Shown: positions 1-5,878 of the stretch, piece after piece
Layout of the letters: each line of letters opens with the position of its first letter
Numbering within the stretch: the first letter of the stretch is position 1
NCBI GenBank assembly: GCA_023393755.1
Contig: JAEXCA010000198.1
Span: 1 to 7,821 of the forward strand
DNA: 7,821 nucleotides
From: Actinomycetes bacterium
Lineage (GTDB): Bacteria; Actinomycetota; Actinomycetes; Propionibacteriales; Propionibacteriaceae
Reading direction: 5' to 3'
The notes under the pieces: generated by a model
The model's input: the letters and a program-made list of their open reading frames with translations, nothing else
What the model was told of the DNA's origin: nothing
Databases searched by the model: none
Position numbers and translations under genes: made by a program

Positions 1-876
1 GGCCGGGACCTCGACGCCGCCGAGTGGTTCGCCACCGCGGCGGCCGAATCCACCCGGCTGTTCGCCCACGCCGAGGCGCTGGTGCAGCTGCGCGCCGCCC
101 TCGGCCTGGGCCACGACCCGCTCGCCCTGCACGAGGCGATCGGCCAGACCCTGGTGCGGCTCGGTCGCTACGACGAGGCGCTGGTGGCGCTCGACCAGGC
201 GGCGGCGCTGGCCGAGGCCGACCCCCGGCGACTCGGCGGGATCGAGCACGCCACCGCCCGGATCCACGATCGGCTGGGCGACTGGCCGCTGGCCGAGGCC
301 CACCTGACCGCGGCCCGCGACCTGCTGACCGCCCTCGCCCCCGGCCAGCCTGTCGCCGCCCAGCTGGCGGGCGTCCTGGCCGATCTGGCGCTGGTGCAGC
401 ACCGGCAGGGCCGCGAGCCGGACGCGCGGACCACCGTCCACGCCGCCGAACGGGCCGCCGAACGGGAGCGGGACGAGGCCGCACTCGCCCGGGTCGGCAA
501 CGTCCTGGGTCTGCTGGCCGAGGCTGACGGAGACCACGACCTCGCCCGGAGGCGGCTCGCCGAGGCGTCCGACCGGGCGCGCCGGCTCGGCGACCTGGAG
601 CTGCAGATCGCCACCCTCAACAACCTCTCCCGCAGCCATCACCGGGCCGGCGACGCCGCGACCGCCCTCGAGGTCGCCCGGGAGGCGCTCGCGCTGGCCG
701 AACGCCACGGCGACCGGCACCGGCTGGCCGCGCTGCACTCCCACCTGGCCGACCTGCTGCATGCCGCCGGACGGGAGGCCGAGGCGCTGGCCGAGCTCAA
801 GGCGTCCGCGGCCAGCTTCGCCGAGGTGGACGGCGCCCGAGCGCGTCCGGAGGTGTGGACCCTCACCGAGTGGTGA
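1..876 (+). CDS. TPR-repeat protein, C-terminal part (5' end outside window)
   Basis: The reading frame is open from base 1 to a TGA at 874-876, so 291 residues are visible and the start lies upstream of the window. The visible part is an almost purely alpha-helical, Ala/Leu/Arg/Glu-rich chain with tetratricopeptide-like repeats of about 40 residues. Good examples are the LGRYDEALVALDQA helix pair near residue 60 and the HRAGDAATALEVAREAL and AAGREAEALAELKASA repeats near the end. Such repeats make protein-protein contacts. There is no catalytic motif, signal peptide or membrane segment in this part. In Actinobacteria, TPR arrays of this style, ending in a Pro-Glu-Val-Trp...Glu-Trp tail, often close large AAA-ATPase/adenylate-cyclase-like or LuxR-type regulators; that assignment is inference because the N-terminal domains are missing. 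An internal GTG at 82 is not a convincing start because homology-like repeat sequence continues upstream of it. Confidence 0.8.
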   Translation, partial: GRDLDAAEWFATAAAESTRLFAHAEALVQLRAALGLGHDPLALHEAIGQTLVRLGRYDEALVALDQAAALAEADPRRLGGIEHATARIHDRLGDWPLAEAHLTAARDLLTALAPGQPVAAQLAGVLADLALVQHRQGREPDARTTVHAAERAAERERDEAALARVGNVLGLLAEADGDHDLARRRLAEASDRARRLGDLELQIATLNNLSRSHHRAGDAATALEVAREALALAERHGDRHRLAALHSHLADLLHAAGREAEALAELKASAASFAEVDGARARPEVWTLTEW

Positions 877-911
877 GCCGGCGGATCAGGGTTCGCTCAG
901 GGTGTTCCTGC

Positions 912-945
912 TTGTGGTGTCGCAGGCGCTGCCTAGGCTGGAGGC
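912..945 (+). promoter_or_regulatory. Promoter of the GlsB-type gene, probably leaderless
   Basis: A TAGGCT hexamer at 934-939 fits the actinobacterial -10 pattern TANNNT. A weak -35 (TTGTGG, 912-917) lies 16 nt upstream. Counting 7 nt from the end of the -10 puts the transcription start at 946, the A of the ATG. A GGAGG at 940-944 is only 1 nt from the ATG, too close to work as a normal Shine-Dalgarno. Both facts point to a leaderless transcript. Confidence 0.5.
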
Positions 946-1200
946 ATGAACATTCTTGGATGGATCCTGATGGGGCTGATCGCCGGCGCGATCGCCAAGT
1001 CACTGATGAAGAAGAGCGGCGGCGGCTGGGTCTCGACGTTGGTCACCGGCGTGATCGGCGCCTTGGTCGGCGGCTGGATCGGCAATGCGCTGTTCAACAA
1101 CGGAGATCTGAACTTCTTCTCGCTGTGGTCGTGGCTGCTGGCCATCGGCGGCTCGGCGCTGGTGATCTGGCTCTACGGGCTGATCACCAAGAAAGCCTGA
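946..1200 (+). CDS. GlsB/YeaQ/YmgE family stress-response membrane protein
   Basis: This 84-residue protein belongs to the transglycosylase-associated protein family (Transgly_assoc, Pfam PF04226), small inner-membrane proteins induced by stress in several bacteria. Their biochemical role is not established despite the name. Three hydrophobic segments fill most of the chain: residues 2-18 (start MNILGWILMGLIAG), 29-50, with the Gly-rich TGVIGALVGGWIG pattern typical of the family, and 58-80. A short Lys-rich loop (KSLMKKSGGG) lies between the first two, and the chain ends in Lys-Lys-Ala. Length and Gly pattern match the family well. It stands alone on the plus strand, 69 nt after the TPR gene and convergent with the response regulator. 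The start is set by the first Met of the conserved N-terminus and by the -10 element placed for initiation at this ATG. Confidence 0.93.
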   Translation: MNILGWILMGLIAGAIAKSLMKKSGGGWVSTLVTGVIGALVGGWIGNALFNNGDLNFFSLWSWLLAIGGSALVIWLYGLITKKA

Positions 1201-1216
1201 TCGCAGGCCCGGACCA

Positions 1217-1251
1217 GCGGGCTCGGCATATTCCCCCCAGGCCGGGCCCGC
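1217..1251. terminator. Hairpin between convergent genes, likely bidirectional terminator
   Basis: GCGGGCTCGGC (1217-1227) pairs with GCCGGGCCCGC (1241-1251) to give 11 consecutive pairs, one of them G-U in the plus-strand RNA, around a 13-nt loop. It lies 16 nt after the GlsB-type stop and 19 nt after the response regulator stop on the other strand. No U-tract follows on either side, which is common for terminators in high-GC Actinobacteria. In the minus-strand RNA the G-U becomes an A-C mismatch, so the stem is weaker in that direction. Confidence 0.55.
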
Positions 1252-1270
1252 CCCCGCGTCTGTCCCAACC

Positions 1271-1957
1271 TCACACCAGCTTGCGGTCGGTGGCCCAGCG
1301 GGTGAGTTGATGGCGGTTCGACAGCTGCAGTTTGCGCAGCACGCTGGAGACGTGGGTCTCCACGGTCTTGATCGAGATGAACAGCTCCCGGGCGATCTCC
1401 TTGTAGGCGTAGCCCCGGGCGATCAGCCGCAGCACCTCGCGCTCCCGCTGCGAGAGCCGGTCCAGATCCTCGTCGATGCTCGCGACATCGATCGAACCCG
1501 AGAAGGCGTCCAGCACGAAGCCGGCCAGCCGGGGCGAGAACACCGCGTCCCCCTCGGCCACCCGGCCGATCGCCTCGACCAGTTCGTCGGCGGAGATCGA
1601 CTTGGTGACGTAGCCCCGGGCACCGGCCCGGATCACCCCGATCACGTCCTCGGCGGCGTCCGAGACGCTCAGCGCCAGGAAGCGGATCTCCGGCTCCACC
1701 GCCAGCACCTGCTTCAGCACCTCCACGCCACCGCCGCCGGGCAGATGGACGTCCAGCAGCACCACGTCCGGGTTCGCGGCCAGGATCGCCGCGACCGCGG
1801 TCGGGACGTCCTCGCCCTCCCCCACGATCTGCACCCGGGCACCGATATCGTGCCGGACGCCGCTGCGGAACATGGCGTGATCGTCGACCACCACCACCCG
1901 CCAGGCGGCCGGCGGCCTGGTCTCTCCGGTCTCGAACTGCTCGGGCTGGTCGGTCAT
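1271..1957 (-). CDS. NarL/FixJ-family response regulator
   Basis: The 228-residue product has a receiver domain at about residues 19-135 and a LuxR-type helix-turn-helix at about 164-226. The acidic pocket is Asp25-Asp26, the phospho-acceptor is Asp69 in LLDVHLP, the switch Ser is Ser97, and the conserved Lys is Lys119 in GYVTKS. The output domain shows the usual LSQREREVLRLIARG start and the KTVETHVSSVLRKL recognition region. All residues needed for phosphorylation and DNA binding are present. It would bind DNA as a dimer after phosphorylation by the sensor kinase encoded just upstream. The gene starts 7 nt after the kinase stop and no good Shine-Dalgarno precedes its ATG, so translation is probably coupled to that of the kinase. 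About 18 residues rich in Glu, Thr and Pro precede the receiver fold. Targets cannot be inferred from the sequence. Confidence 0.93.
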   Translation of the reverse strand: MTDQPEQFETGETRPPAAWRVVVVDDHAMFRSGVRHDIGARVQIVGEGEDVPTAVAAILAANPDVVLLDVHLPGGGGVEVLKQVLAVEPEIRFLALSVSDAAEDVIGVIRAGARGYVTKSISADELVEAIGRVAEGDAVFSPRLAGFVLDAFSGSIDVASIDEDLDRLSQREREVLRLIARGYAYKEIARELFISIKTVETHVSSVLRKLQLSNRHQLTRWATDRKLV

Positions 1958-1964
1958 CTGGGCA

Positions 1965-3263
1965 TCACTCGCTTCGCTCGTCGGAACCCTCGATCGGCTC
2001 GGGGAAGCGAGCCTGCTCCCTGCCCGCTCGCCTTACTCGGGTTTCCAGTCTCACTTCGGTTCCCTCACCGGGGCTGGAACGTATTATCGCCCGCCCGCCG
2101 GCCCGCTTCACCCGTTCGACGATCGAACCGCGGACGCCCATCCGGTCGGCGTCGATGCCGGCCGGGTCGAACCCCACGCCCCGATCCCGGACGTACACGC
2201 TGACCTGGTCCTCGTCCGCCTCGGCGTAGACATCGAGCCGCTGGACGCCGGAGTGCCGGGCGGCGTTCACCATCGCCTCCCGCGCTGCCCGGACCAGCGC
2301 GGTGACCTCACCGGTCAGTTCGCAGTCGCCCACCGTCACCAGGTCGATGTCGACCTCATGGACGGCCTCGACGTCCTCCGCCACCGCGGTCAGCGCCTGG
2401 GTGAGGCTGGTCTGGTCGGTGGTCTCGCCGTACAGCCACTGCCGCAGTTCCCGCTCCTGCCGCCGGGCCAGCCGGGCCACCGCCCGCGGGTCCTGGGCCT
2501 GGCGCTGGATCAGCGCCAGGGTCTGCAGCACCGAGTCGTGCAGGTGGGCGGCCACGTCGGCGTGGGCGTCGGCCAGCAGCTTGTCGTCCCTGGCCTGGGC
2601 CAGTGCCTGACGGACCCGCAGCAGCCAGGGCAGCCCGGCCAGCACGATTCCCGCGACGGCCAGCCCGAGCACCAGCAGGATGCGTCCCCACTCGCCCAGC
2701 TGCTGCTGTTGCAGCACCACCAGGCCGATCGCCGTCCCAACCGCCACCAGCCCCAGCGCGATGGCGGCGATCGTCGAGCGGTGGGCGACCAGCGGGGCCA
2801 GCCAGCGGCGGACGCCGTCCCGGCGCACCTCGCGGGTGGAGGCCTGGTCGGCCTGCCACCAGATCAGCGCCAGGCCACCCGAGGCCAGCAGGCCGGCGGT
2901 CAGCAGCAGCGGATCCAGCGCCCACGGGCTGGTCTGGAAGATCCACAGCAGCCCGACGCCGAGCAGCGCCAGCGCACCGGCCACGCCGTAGTCGACCGGC
3001 CGCAGCCCGGCCGCCACCTGGCGCATCCCGGTGCGGGTGGCAGCCTCGATCCCCGGCGCCTGGGCCTGGACGGTCGAGCGCGGCATCACCAGCCACAACA
3101 CCAGGTAGAGCACGACCCCGACCAGCCCGGTGGCCGCCAGCACCACGAACAGCACCCGCAGCACCAGCGGCGACCAGCGCAGGTGGTCGGCCAGTCCGGC
3201 GCACACCCCGCCCAGCCAGGCCGCGTTCAGTGGCCGGGTGGATCGGGGGACGACATCGCTCAC
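1965..3263 (-). CDS. PspC-domain sensor histidine kinase (HisKA_3 type)
   Basis: From a GTG at 3263 the product has 432 residues. Residues 7-62 form a PspC domain (RPLNAAWLGGVCAGLADHL, then a long hydrophobic helix). Further membrane segments lie near 92-109, 117-136, 163-184 and 193-215. The dimerisation/phospho-acceptor helix begins at HLHDSVLQTLALIQRQ, with His242 as the phosphorylated residue of a HisKA_3 kinase. The ATPase domain shows the N-box (REAMVNAARHSG, 328-339), the G1 box (DRGVGFD, 360-366), a GVRGS motif and a GEGTEV end. In Actinobacteria this architecture pairs with NarL-type regulators, as here. PspC suggests membrane-stress sensing, which is inference. The GTG was chosen because PspC homology starts a few codons after it; in-frame codons further upstream give an unrelated Arg-rich stretch. 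No Shine-Dalgarno precedes the GTG. The last 40 codons have unusual codon use. Confidence 0.88.
   Translation of the reverse strand: MSDVVPRSTRPLNAAWLGGVCAGLADHLRWSPLVLRVLFVVLAATGLVGVVLYLVLWLVMPRSTVQAQAPGIEAATRTGMRQVAAGLRPVDYGVAGALALLGVGLLWIFQTSPWALDPLLLTAGLLASGGLALIWWQADQASTREVRRDGVRRWLAPLVAHRSTIAAIALGLVAVGTAIGLVVLQQQQLGEWGRILLVLGLAVAGIVLAGLPWLLRVRQALAQARDDKLLADAHADVAAHLHDSVLQTLALIQRQAQDPRAVARLARRQERELRQWLYGETTDQTSLTQALTAVAEDVEAVHEVDIDLVTVGDCELTGEVTALVRAAREAMVNAARHSGVQRLDVYAEADEDQVSVYVRDRGVGFDPAGIDADRMGVRGSIVERVKRAGGRAIIRSSPGEGTEVRLETRVRRAGREQARFPEPIEGSDERSE
1968..1979. repeat. Mirror repeat GAGCGAAGCGAG at the kinase 3' end
   Basis: On the minus strand GAGCGAAGCGAG reads the same forwards and backwards and contains GCGAAGC, a heptamer known to form an unusually stable DNA mini-hairpin. 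It encodes the last residues of the kinase (Glu-Arg-Ser-Glu) and touches the stop codon, 10 nt before the regulator ATG. I recall similar tails in other high-GC genomes, but copy number in this genome cannot be judged from this window. Confidence 0.4.
2083..2111 (-). promoter_or_regulatory. Possible internal promoter for the response regulator
   Basis: On the minus strand GATAAT (2083-2088) matches 5 of 6 bases of the -10 consensus, in a locally AT-richer patch formed by two rare ATA isoleucine codons. GTGAAG (2106-2111) sits 17 nt upstream as a weak -35 with the TGA core. Transcription would start near 2076, about 120 nt before the regulator ATG. It could give the regulator its own transcript, but a chance match inside a coding region is possible. 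Confidence 0.25.
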
Positions 3264-3388
3264 CCCACCAGTGTGCTGCACTCCCCCGCCAGCGTCATCT
3301 TGTCGGCGGCTGCCGCGGTCTCTGCCACATGCTCGCGCCAGGCGACACATACGTCGGCCAGGGTGGCTATTTGGCAGAAGGTGCACAT
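3260..3388 (-). CDS. Possible small ORF, 42 aa, with a CxxC motif
   Basis: An uninterrupted frame runs from an ATG at 3386-3388 to a TGA at 3260-3262. That TGA overlaps the GTG of the kinase (GTGA overlap). A GGAGG at 3398-3402 precedes the ATG by 9 nt, a normal Shine-Dalgarno spacing. The product begins MCTFCQIATLADVC and has cysteines at residues 2, 5, 14 and 37, with a helical, Ala/Glu-rich middle. There is no signal peptide or membrane segment. I do not recognise a family. Third-position GC (about 80%) is lower than in neighbouring genes, and the ORF contains CAA, ATA, GTA and TGT codons, which weakens the case. If translated, it would be coupled to the kinase, which lacks its own Shine-Dalgarno. 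It could be a real small protein, a leader peptide, or a chance frame. Confidence 0.3.
   Translation of the reverse strand: MCTFCQIATLADVCVAWREHVAETAAAADKMTLAGECSTLVG
3261..3298 (-). promoter_or_regulatory. Candidate promoter placing the kinase GTG at the mRNA 5' end
   Basis: On the minus strand ATGACG (3293-3298) and CACACT (3270-3275) are separated by 17 nt, and exactly 6 nt separate CACACT from the kinase GTG at 3263. The spacing matches a leaderless transcript, as at the GlsB-type gene. The -10 lacks the first consensus T, so this is a weak call. It competes with the alternative that the kinase is translated by coupling to the small upstream ORF. Confidence 0.25.
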
Positions 3389-3393
3389 ACCCG

Positions 3394-3427
3394 GGCGCCT
3401 CCAGCGCCGAACGCCACCGACGTGGCG
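3394..3427 (-). terminator. Two tandem hairpins after the LacI-family gene
   Basis: The 3264-3448 gap holds two perfect short hairpins. One pairs CGCCAC (3412-3417) with GTGGCG (3422-3427) around 4 nt. The other pairs GGCGC (3394-3398) with GCGCC (3404-3408) around 5 nt. They begin 22 nt after the repressor stop (minus-strand direction) and could end the sugar operon transcript. No U-tract follows. The second hairpin contains the GGAGG proposed as the ribosome site of the small ORF, so it might instead control translation. Confidence 0.3.
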
Positions 3428-3448
3428 CCGGGGTCGTTCGACGATGGG

Positions 3449-4468
3449 TCAGGCCGAGTTGCGGACGACCAGTTCGCTGGTCAGGATCACCGGGGAGGTG
3501 GGCGCGACGCCGGAGAGCAGACCGAGCAGCATCTCGCCGGCGATCCTCGCCAGCTCGCTGGCCGGGTTGGTCATGGTGGTCAGCTGGGGGCTGGCCTGCA
3601 GTGCCGCGCTGGAGTTGTCGAACCCCACCACCTTCACGTCCTCCGGCACCCGGCGTCCCGCCCGGCGCAGGGCCCGCAGCGCGCCCAGCGCCATCAGGTC
3701 GGAGGCGACGAACAGCGCGTCCAGGTCGGGTGCCTCCTGCACCAGCTGCCGCGCCGCCTGCTCGCCACCCCGGATGGTGAAGTCGCCCTCGGCGAAGCCG
3801 GCCGGCGTCAGGCCGGCCTCCGCCATCGCCACCTCGAAGCCGTACCGCCGGACGGCACCGGCGTTCATGTCCATCGGGCCGGTGATGGTGGCGATCCGCT
3901 CCGCGCCGGTGGTGATCAGGTGGCGGGTGGCGGTGATCGCGGCCGCCCGCTGGTCGAGTTCGACGTAGGGCAGCCCCGGCACCTCGGGGTCGCCGACGAA
4001 CACCACCGGGTGCGCGCTGTTCTGCAGCCGGCGGGCCAGTTCGGGGCCGTGGTGGGAGAGCACGATGGCGCCGTCGACGTGGCCGCTGTCGAGATAGCGC
4101 GTCATCCGGGAGGCGCTCTCCCCCGGCGGTGCCATCGCCAGCAGCACCTGGACGTCGACGCTGCCGAAGGCGGTCAACGCGCCGTGGTACGCCTGCGGGA
4201 AGAAGGGATCGTTGAACACCCGGTCGTCGGTCTCCGGCACCACCACCGCCACCGCCCCGGCCCGCCGGGTGACCAGCGCCCGCGCCGCCCGGTTCGGGCG
4301 GTAGCCGAGTTCGGCGATCGCCCGGTTGACCGCGTCGCAGGTTGCCTTGGACACCAGCTGCCCACCGTTGACCACCCGCGAGACGGTGGCCCGGGAGACG
4401 CCGGCGACCCTCGCCACGTCATCGAGCGTGGGAAGGCTCCAGTCGCCGTTGGGGACCTGGTGCGCCAT
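3449..4468 (-). CDS. LacI-family transcriptional repressor (CebR-like)
   Basis: The 339-residue protein has a typical LacI head: a helix-turn-helix at about residues 13-35 (TLDDVARVAGVSRATVSRVV) and a hinge with YRPNRAARAL (56-65). A periplasmic-binding-protein-like sugar-sensing domain fills residues 70-339, with the usual GHVDGAIVLS, ERIATITGP and VKVVGFDNS landmarks. It would bind a palindromic operator as a dimer and be released or affected by an imported sugar. Its position as last gene of an ABC permease/GH1 operon points to control of that operon, as with CebR/CelR, although in Streptomyces cebR is transcribed apart from cebEFG-bglC. The ATG at 4466-4468 is preceded by AAGGG (4477-4481) with 8 nt spacing, and only 15 nt separate it from the glycosidase stop. 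No operator is visible inside the operon; it is probably beyond the right edge of the window. Confidence 0.93.
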   Translation of the reverse strand: MAHQVPNGDWSLPTLDDVARVAGVSRATVSRVVNGGQLVSKATCDAVNRAIAELGYRPNRAARALVTRRAGAVAVVVPETDDRVFNDPFFPQAYHGALTAFGSVDVQVLLAMAPPGESASRMTRYLDSGHVDGAIVLSHHGPELARRLQNSAHPVVFVGDPEVPGLPYVELDQRAAAITATRHLITTGAERIATITGPMDMNAGAVRRYGFEVAMAEAGLTPAGFAEGDFTIRGGEQAARQLVQEAPDLDALFVASDLMALGALRALRRAGRRVPEDVKVVGFDNSSAALQASPQLTTMTNPASELARIAGEMLLGLLSGVAPTSPVILTSELVVRNSA

Positions 4469-4483
4469 CGCAGCGACCCTTCG

Positions 4484-5878
4484 TCAGAGCTCTACGCCGC
4501 CTTGCCGTGCGACCGCACCGTACCAGGCGGCGCTGGCCTTCGGGATCCGGTCCAGAGCGGCGTCCACCGCGACGATGCCGAACCTCCTGCCGTAGCCCCA
4601 GGCCCACTCGAAGTTGTCCAGCAGCGACCACTCCAGGTAGCCACGGACGTCGGCCCCTTCGGCGATCGCGGCGTGGACGGCGGCCAGGTGGTCACGCAGG
4701 TAGCCGATCCGGTCGGCGTCCGCCACCGCGCCGTCCGGGCCGAGGTGGTCGTCGGGATAGGCGGCGCCGTTCTCCGTCACCACCAGCGGAATGCCGGCCG
4801 GGCCGGTGTAGTCGCGGTGCAGCCAGAGCAGCAGCCGGCGCAGCCCGTCCGCCTCCACTTCCCAGTCCATCGCCGTTCGCGGCAGGCCACGGTCGACCAC
4901 GACCGCGTCCGGCGCGGCGACGTGCGGCGTGTCCCGCCGCCGGCCCCGGACGGTGAACGGACCGGTCGGGTCGTCCTCGCGGGCGGCCCGCACCATCGAG
5001 GTCGCGTAGTAGTTGACGCCCAGCACGTCGATCGGGGTGGAGATCGCCGCCAGGTCGCCGTCGGCCACCAGATCCTGGTCCCACCACGGGTCGAGATCGG
5101 CACGGACGTCCGCTGGGTAGCCTCCGGTGATGATCGGGTGGATGAACGCCCGGTTCGCCGTGCCGTCGATCCGGCGGGCCACCGAGAGATCGGCCGGATC
5201 CTCGCTGGCCGGCAGCACGGGGCTGAAGTTCAGCGTGATGCCGAGCCGGCCGGCGCCGGCCGAGCGGAGCGCCTGGGTGGCCAGACCGTGGCCGAGCAGC
5301 AGGTGGTGCATCGCCCGGACGGCCTCGGTCGGGTCGGTGTGCCCCGGGGCGTGCTCGCCGGCGGCGTAGCTGAGGAAGGACGAGCACCACGGCTCGTTCA
5401 GGGTCGTCCAGGTCGGCACCCGGTCGCCCAGCCGGTCGTGGAGCATGGCGGCGTAGTCGGCGAACCGGTAGGCGGTGTCCCGGTTGGTCCAGCCCCCCGG
5501 CAGGGTGACCGGCAGATCCCAGTGGTAGAGGGTGAGCCAGGGCTCGATCCCGGCGGCCAGCAGCTCGTCCACCAGCCGGGAGTAGAAGTCGACCCCGGCC
5601 GGGTTGACCCGGTCGCCGTCCAGCACCCGCGGCCAGCTGACGCTGAACCGGTAGCTGTTCAGCCCCAGCTCGGCCATCAGCGCGATGTCCTCGCGGTAGC
5701 GGTGGTAGTGGTCGACGCCCGGTCGGCCGTCGTCACCACCCTCGATCGCACCGGGGACGGTGCAGAACTCGTCCCAGATGGACGGTACCCGTCCGTCGAC
5801 GTCGTGGGCGCCCTCGACCTGGAAGGCCGAGGTGGCCGTCCCCCAGAGGAAACCGGGTGGGAACTGGAGCATCGTCAT
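4484..5878 (-). CDS. Family 1 glycoside hydrolase (beta-glucosidase type)
   Basis: The 464-residue protein is a full-length GH1 (beta/alpha)8-barrel enzyme. It starts with the family signature FPPGFLWGTATSAFQVEG. The acid/base Glu162 is in TLNEPW and the nucleophile Glu369 is in VTENG. The glycone-site residues are also present: Gln20, His119-Trp120 (YHWD), Asn161, the NYY around residue 290, Trp417, and Glu424-Trp425. It retains the beta-anomeric configuration. It has no signal peptide, so it acts in the cytoplasm on imported beta-glucosides such as cellobiose; the exact substrate is inferred from context (BglC-like). The ATG at 5878 overlaps the preceding permease stop (ATGA). A second ATG at 5872, two codons later, has AAGGG (5879-5883) at 6 nt, whereas the first has AGGAG (5889-5893) at 10 nt. 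Either start leaves the fold intact. Confidence 0.95.
   Translation of the reverse strand: MTMLQFPPGFLWGTATSAFQVEGAHDVDGRVPSIWDEFCTVPGAIEGGDDGRPGVDHYHRYREDIALMAELGLNSYRFSVSWPRVLDGDRVNPAGVDFYSRLVDELLAAGIEPWLTLYHWDLPVTLPGGWTNRDTAYRFADYAAMLHDRLGDRVPTWTTLNEPWCSSFLSYAAGEHAPGHTDPTEAVRAMHHLLLGHGLATQALRSAGAGRLGITLNFSPVLPASEDPADLSVARRIDGTANRAFIHPIITGGYPADVRADLDPWWDQDLVADGDLAAISTPIDVLGVNYYATSMVRAAREDDPTGPFTVRGRRRDTPHVAAPDAVVVDRGLPRTAMDWEVEADGLRRLLLWLHRDYTGPAGIPLVVTENGAAYPDDHLGPDGAVADADRIGYLRDHLAAVHAAIAEGADVRGYLEWSLLDNFEWAWGYGRRFGIVAVDAALDRIPKASAAWYGAVARQGGVEL

Noticed and set aside
874..899. TGAGC...GCTCA inverted repeat after the TPR gene stop as a terminator
   Set aside because: Only 5 pairs with a 16-nt loop and no U-tract.
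3264..3386. An N-terminal extension of the kinase from a GTG at 3386
   Set aside because: The added 41 residues are Arg/Gly-rich and unlike PspC proteins. The PspC domain begins a few codons after the GTG at 3263.
3346..3390. Two direct copies of CACATAC 38 bp apart in the gap before the kinase
   Set aside because: Seven bases is too short to call a regulatory repeat, and the second copy overlaps the small ORF start codon. It would need conservation data.
2253..3968. A plus-strand open frame of about 570 codons opposite the kinase and repressor
   Set aside because: It is Gln/His/Arg-rich with no recognisable fold and arises from the same codon bias.
4108..4122. GGGAG-N5-CTCCC palindrome resembling a CebR operator half-site pair
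   Set aside because: It lies inside the repressor coding region, its centre does not match the CebR box (TGGGAGCGCTCCCA), and short GC palindromes are frequent here.
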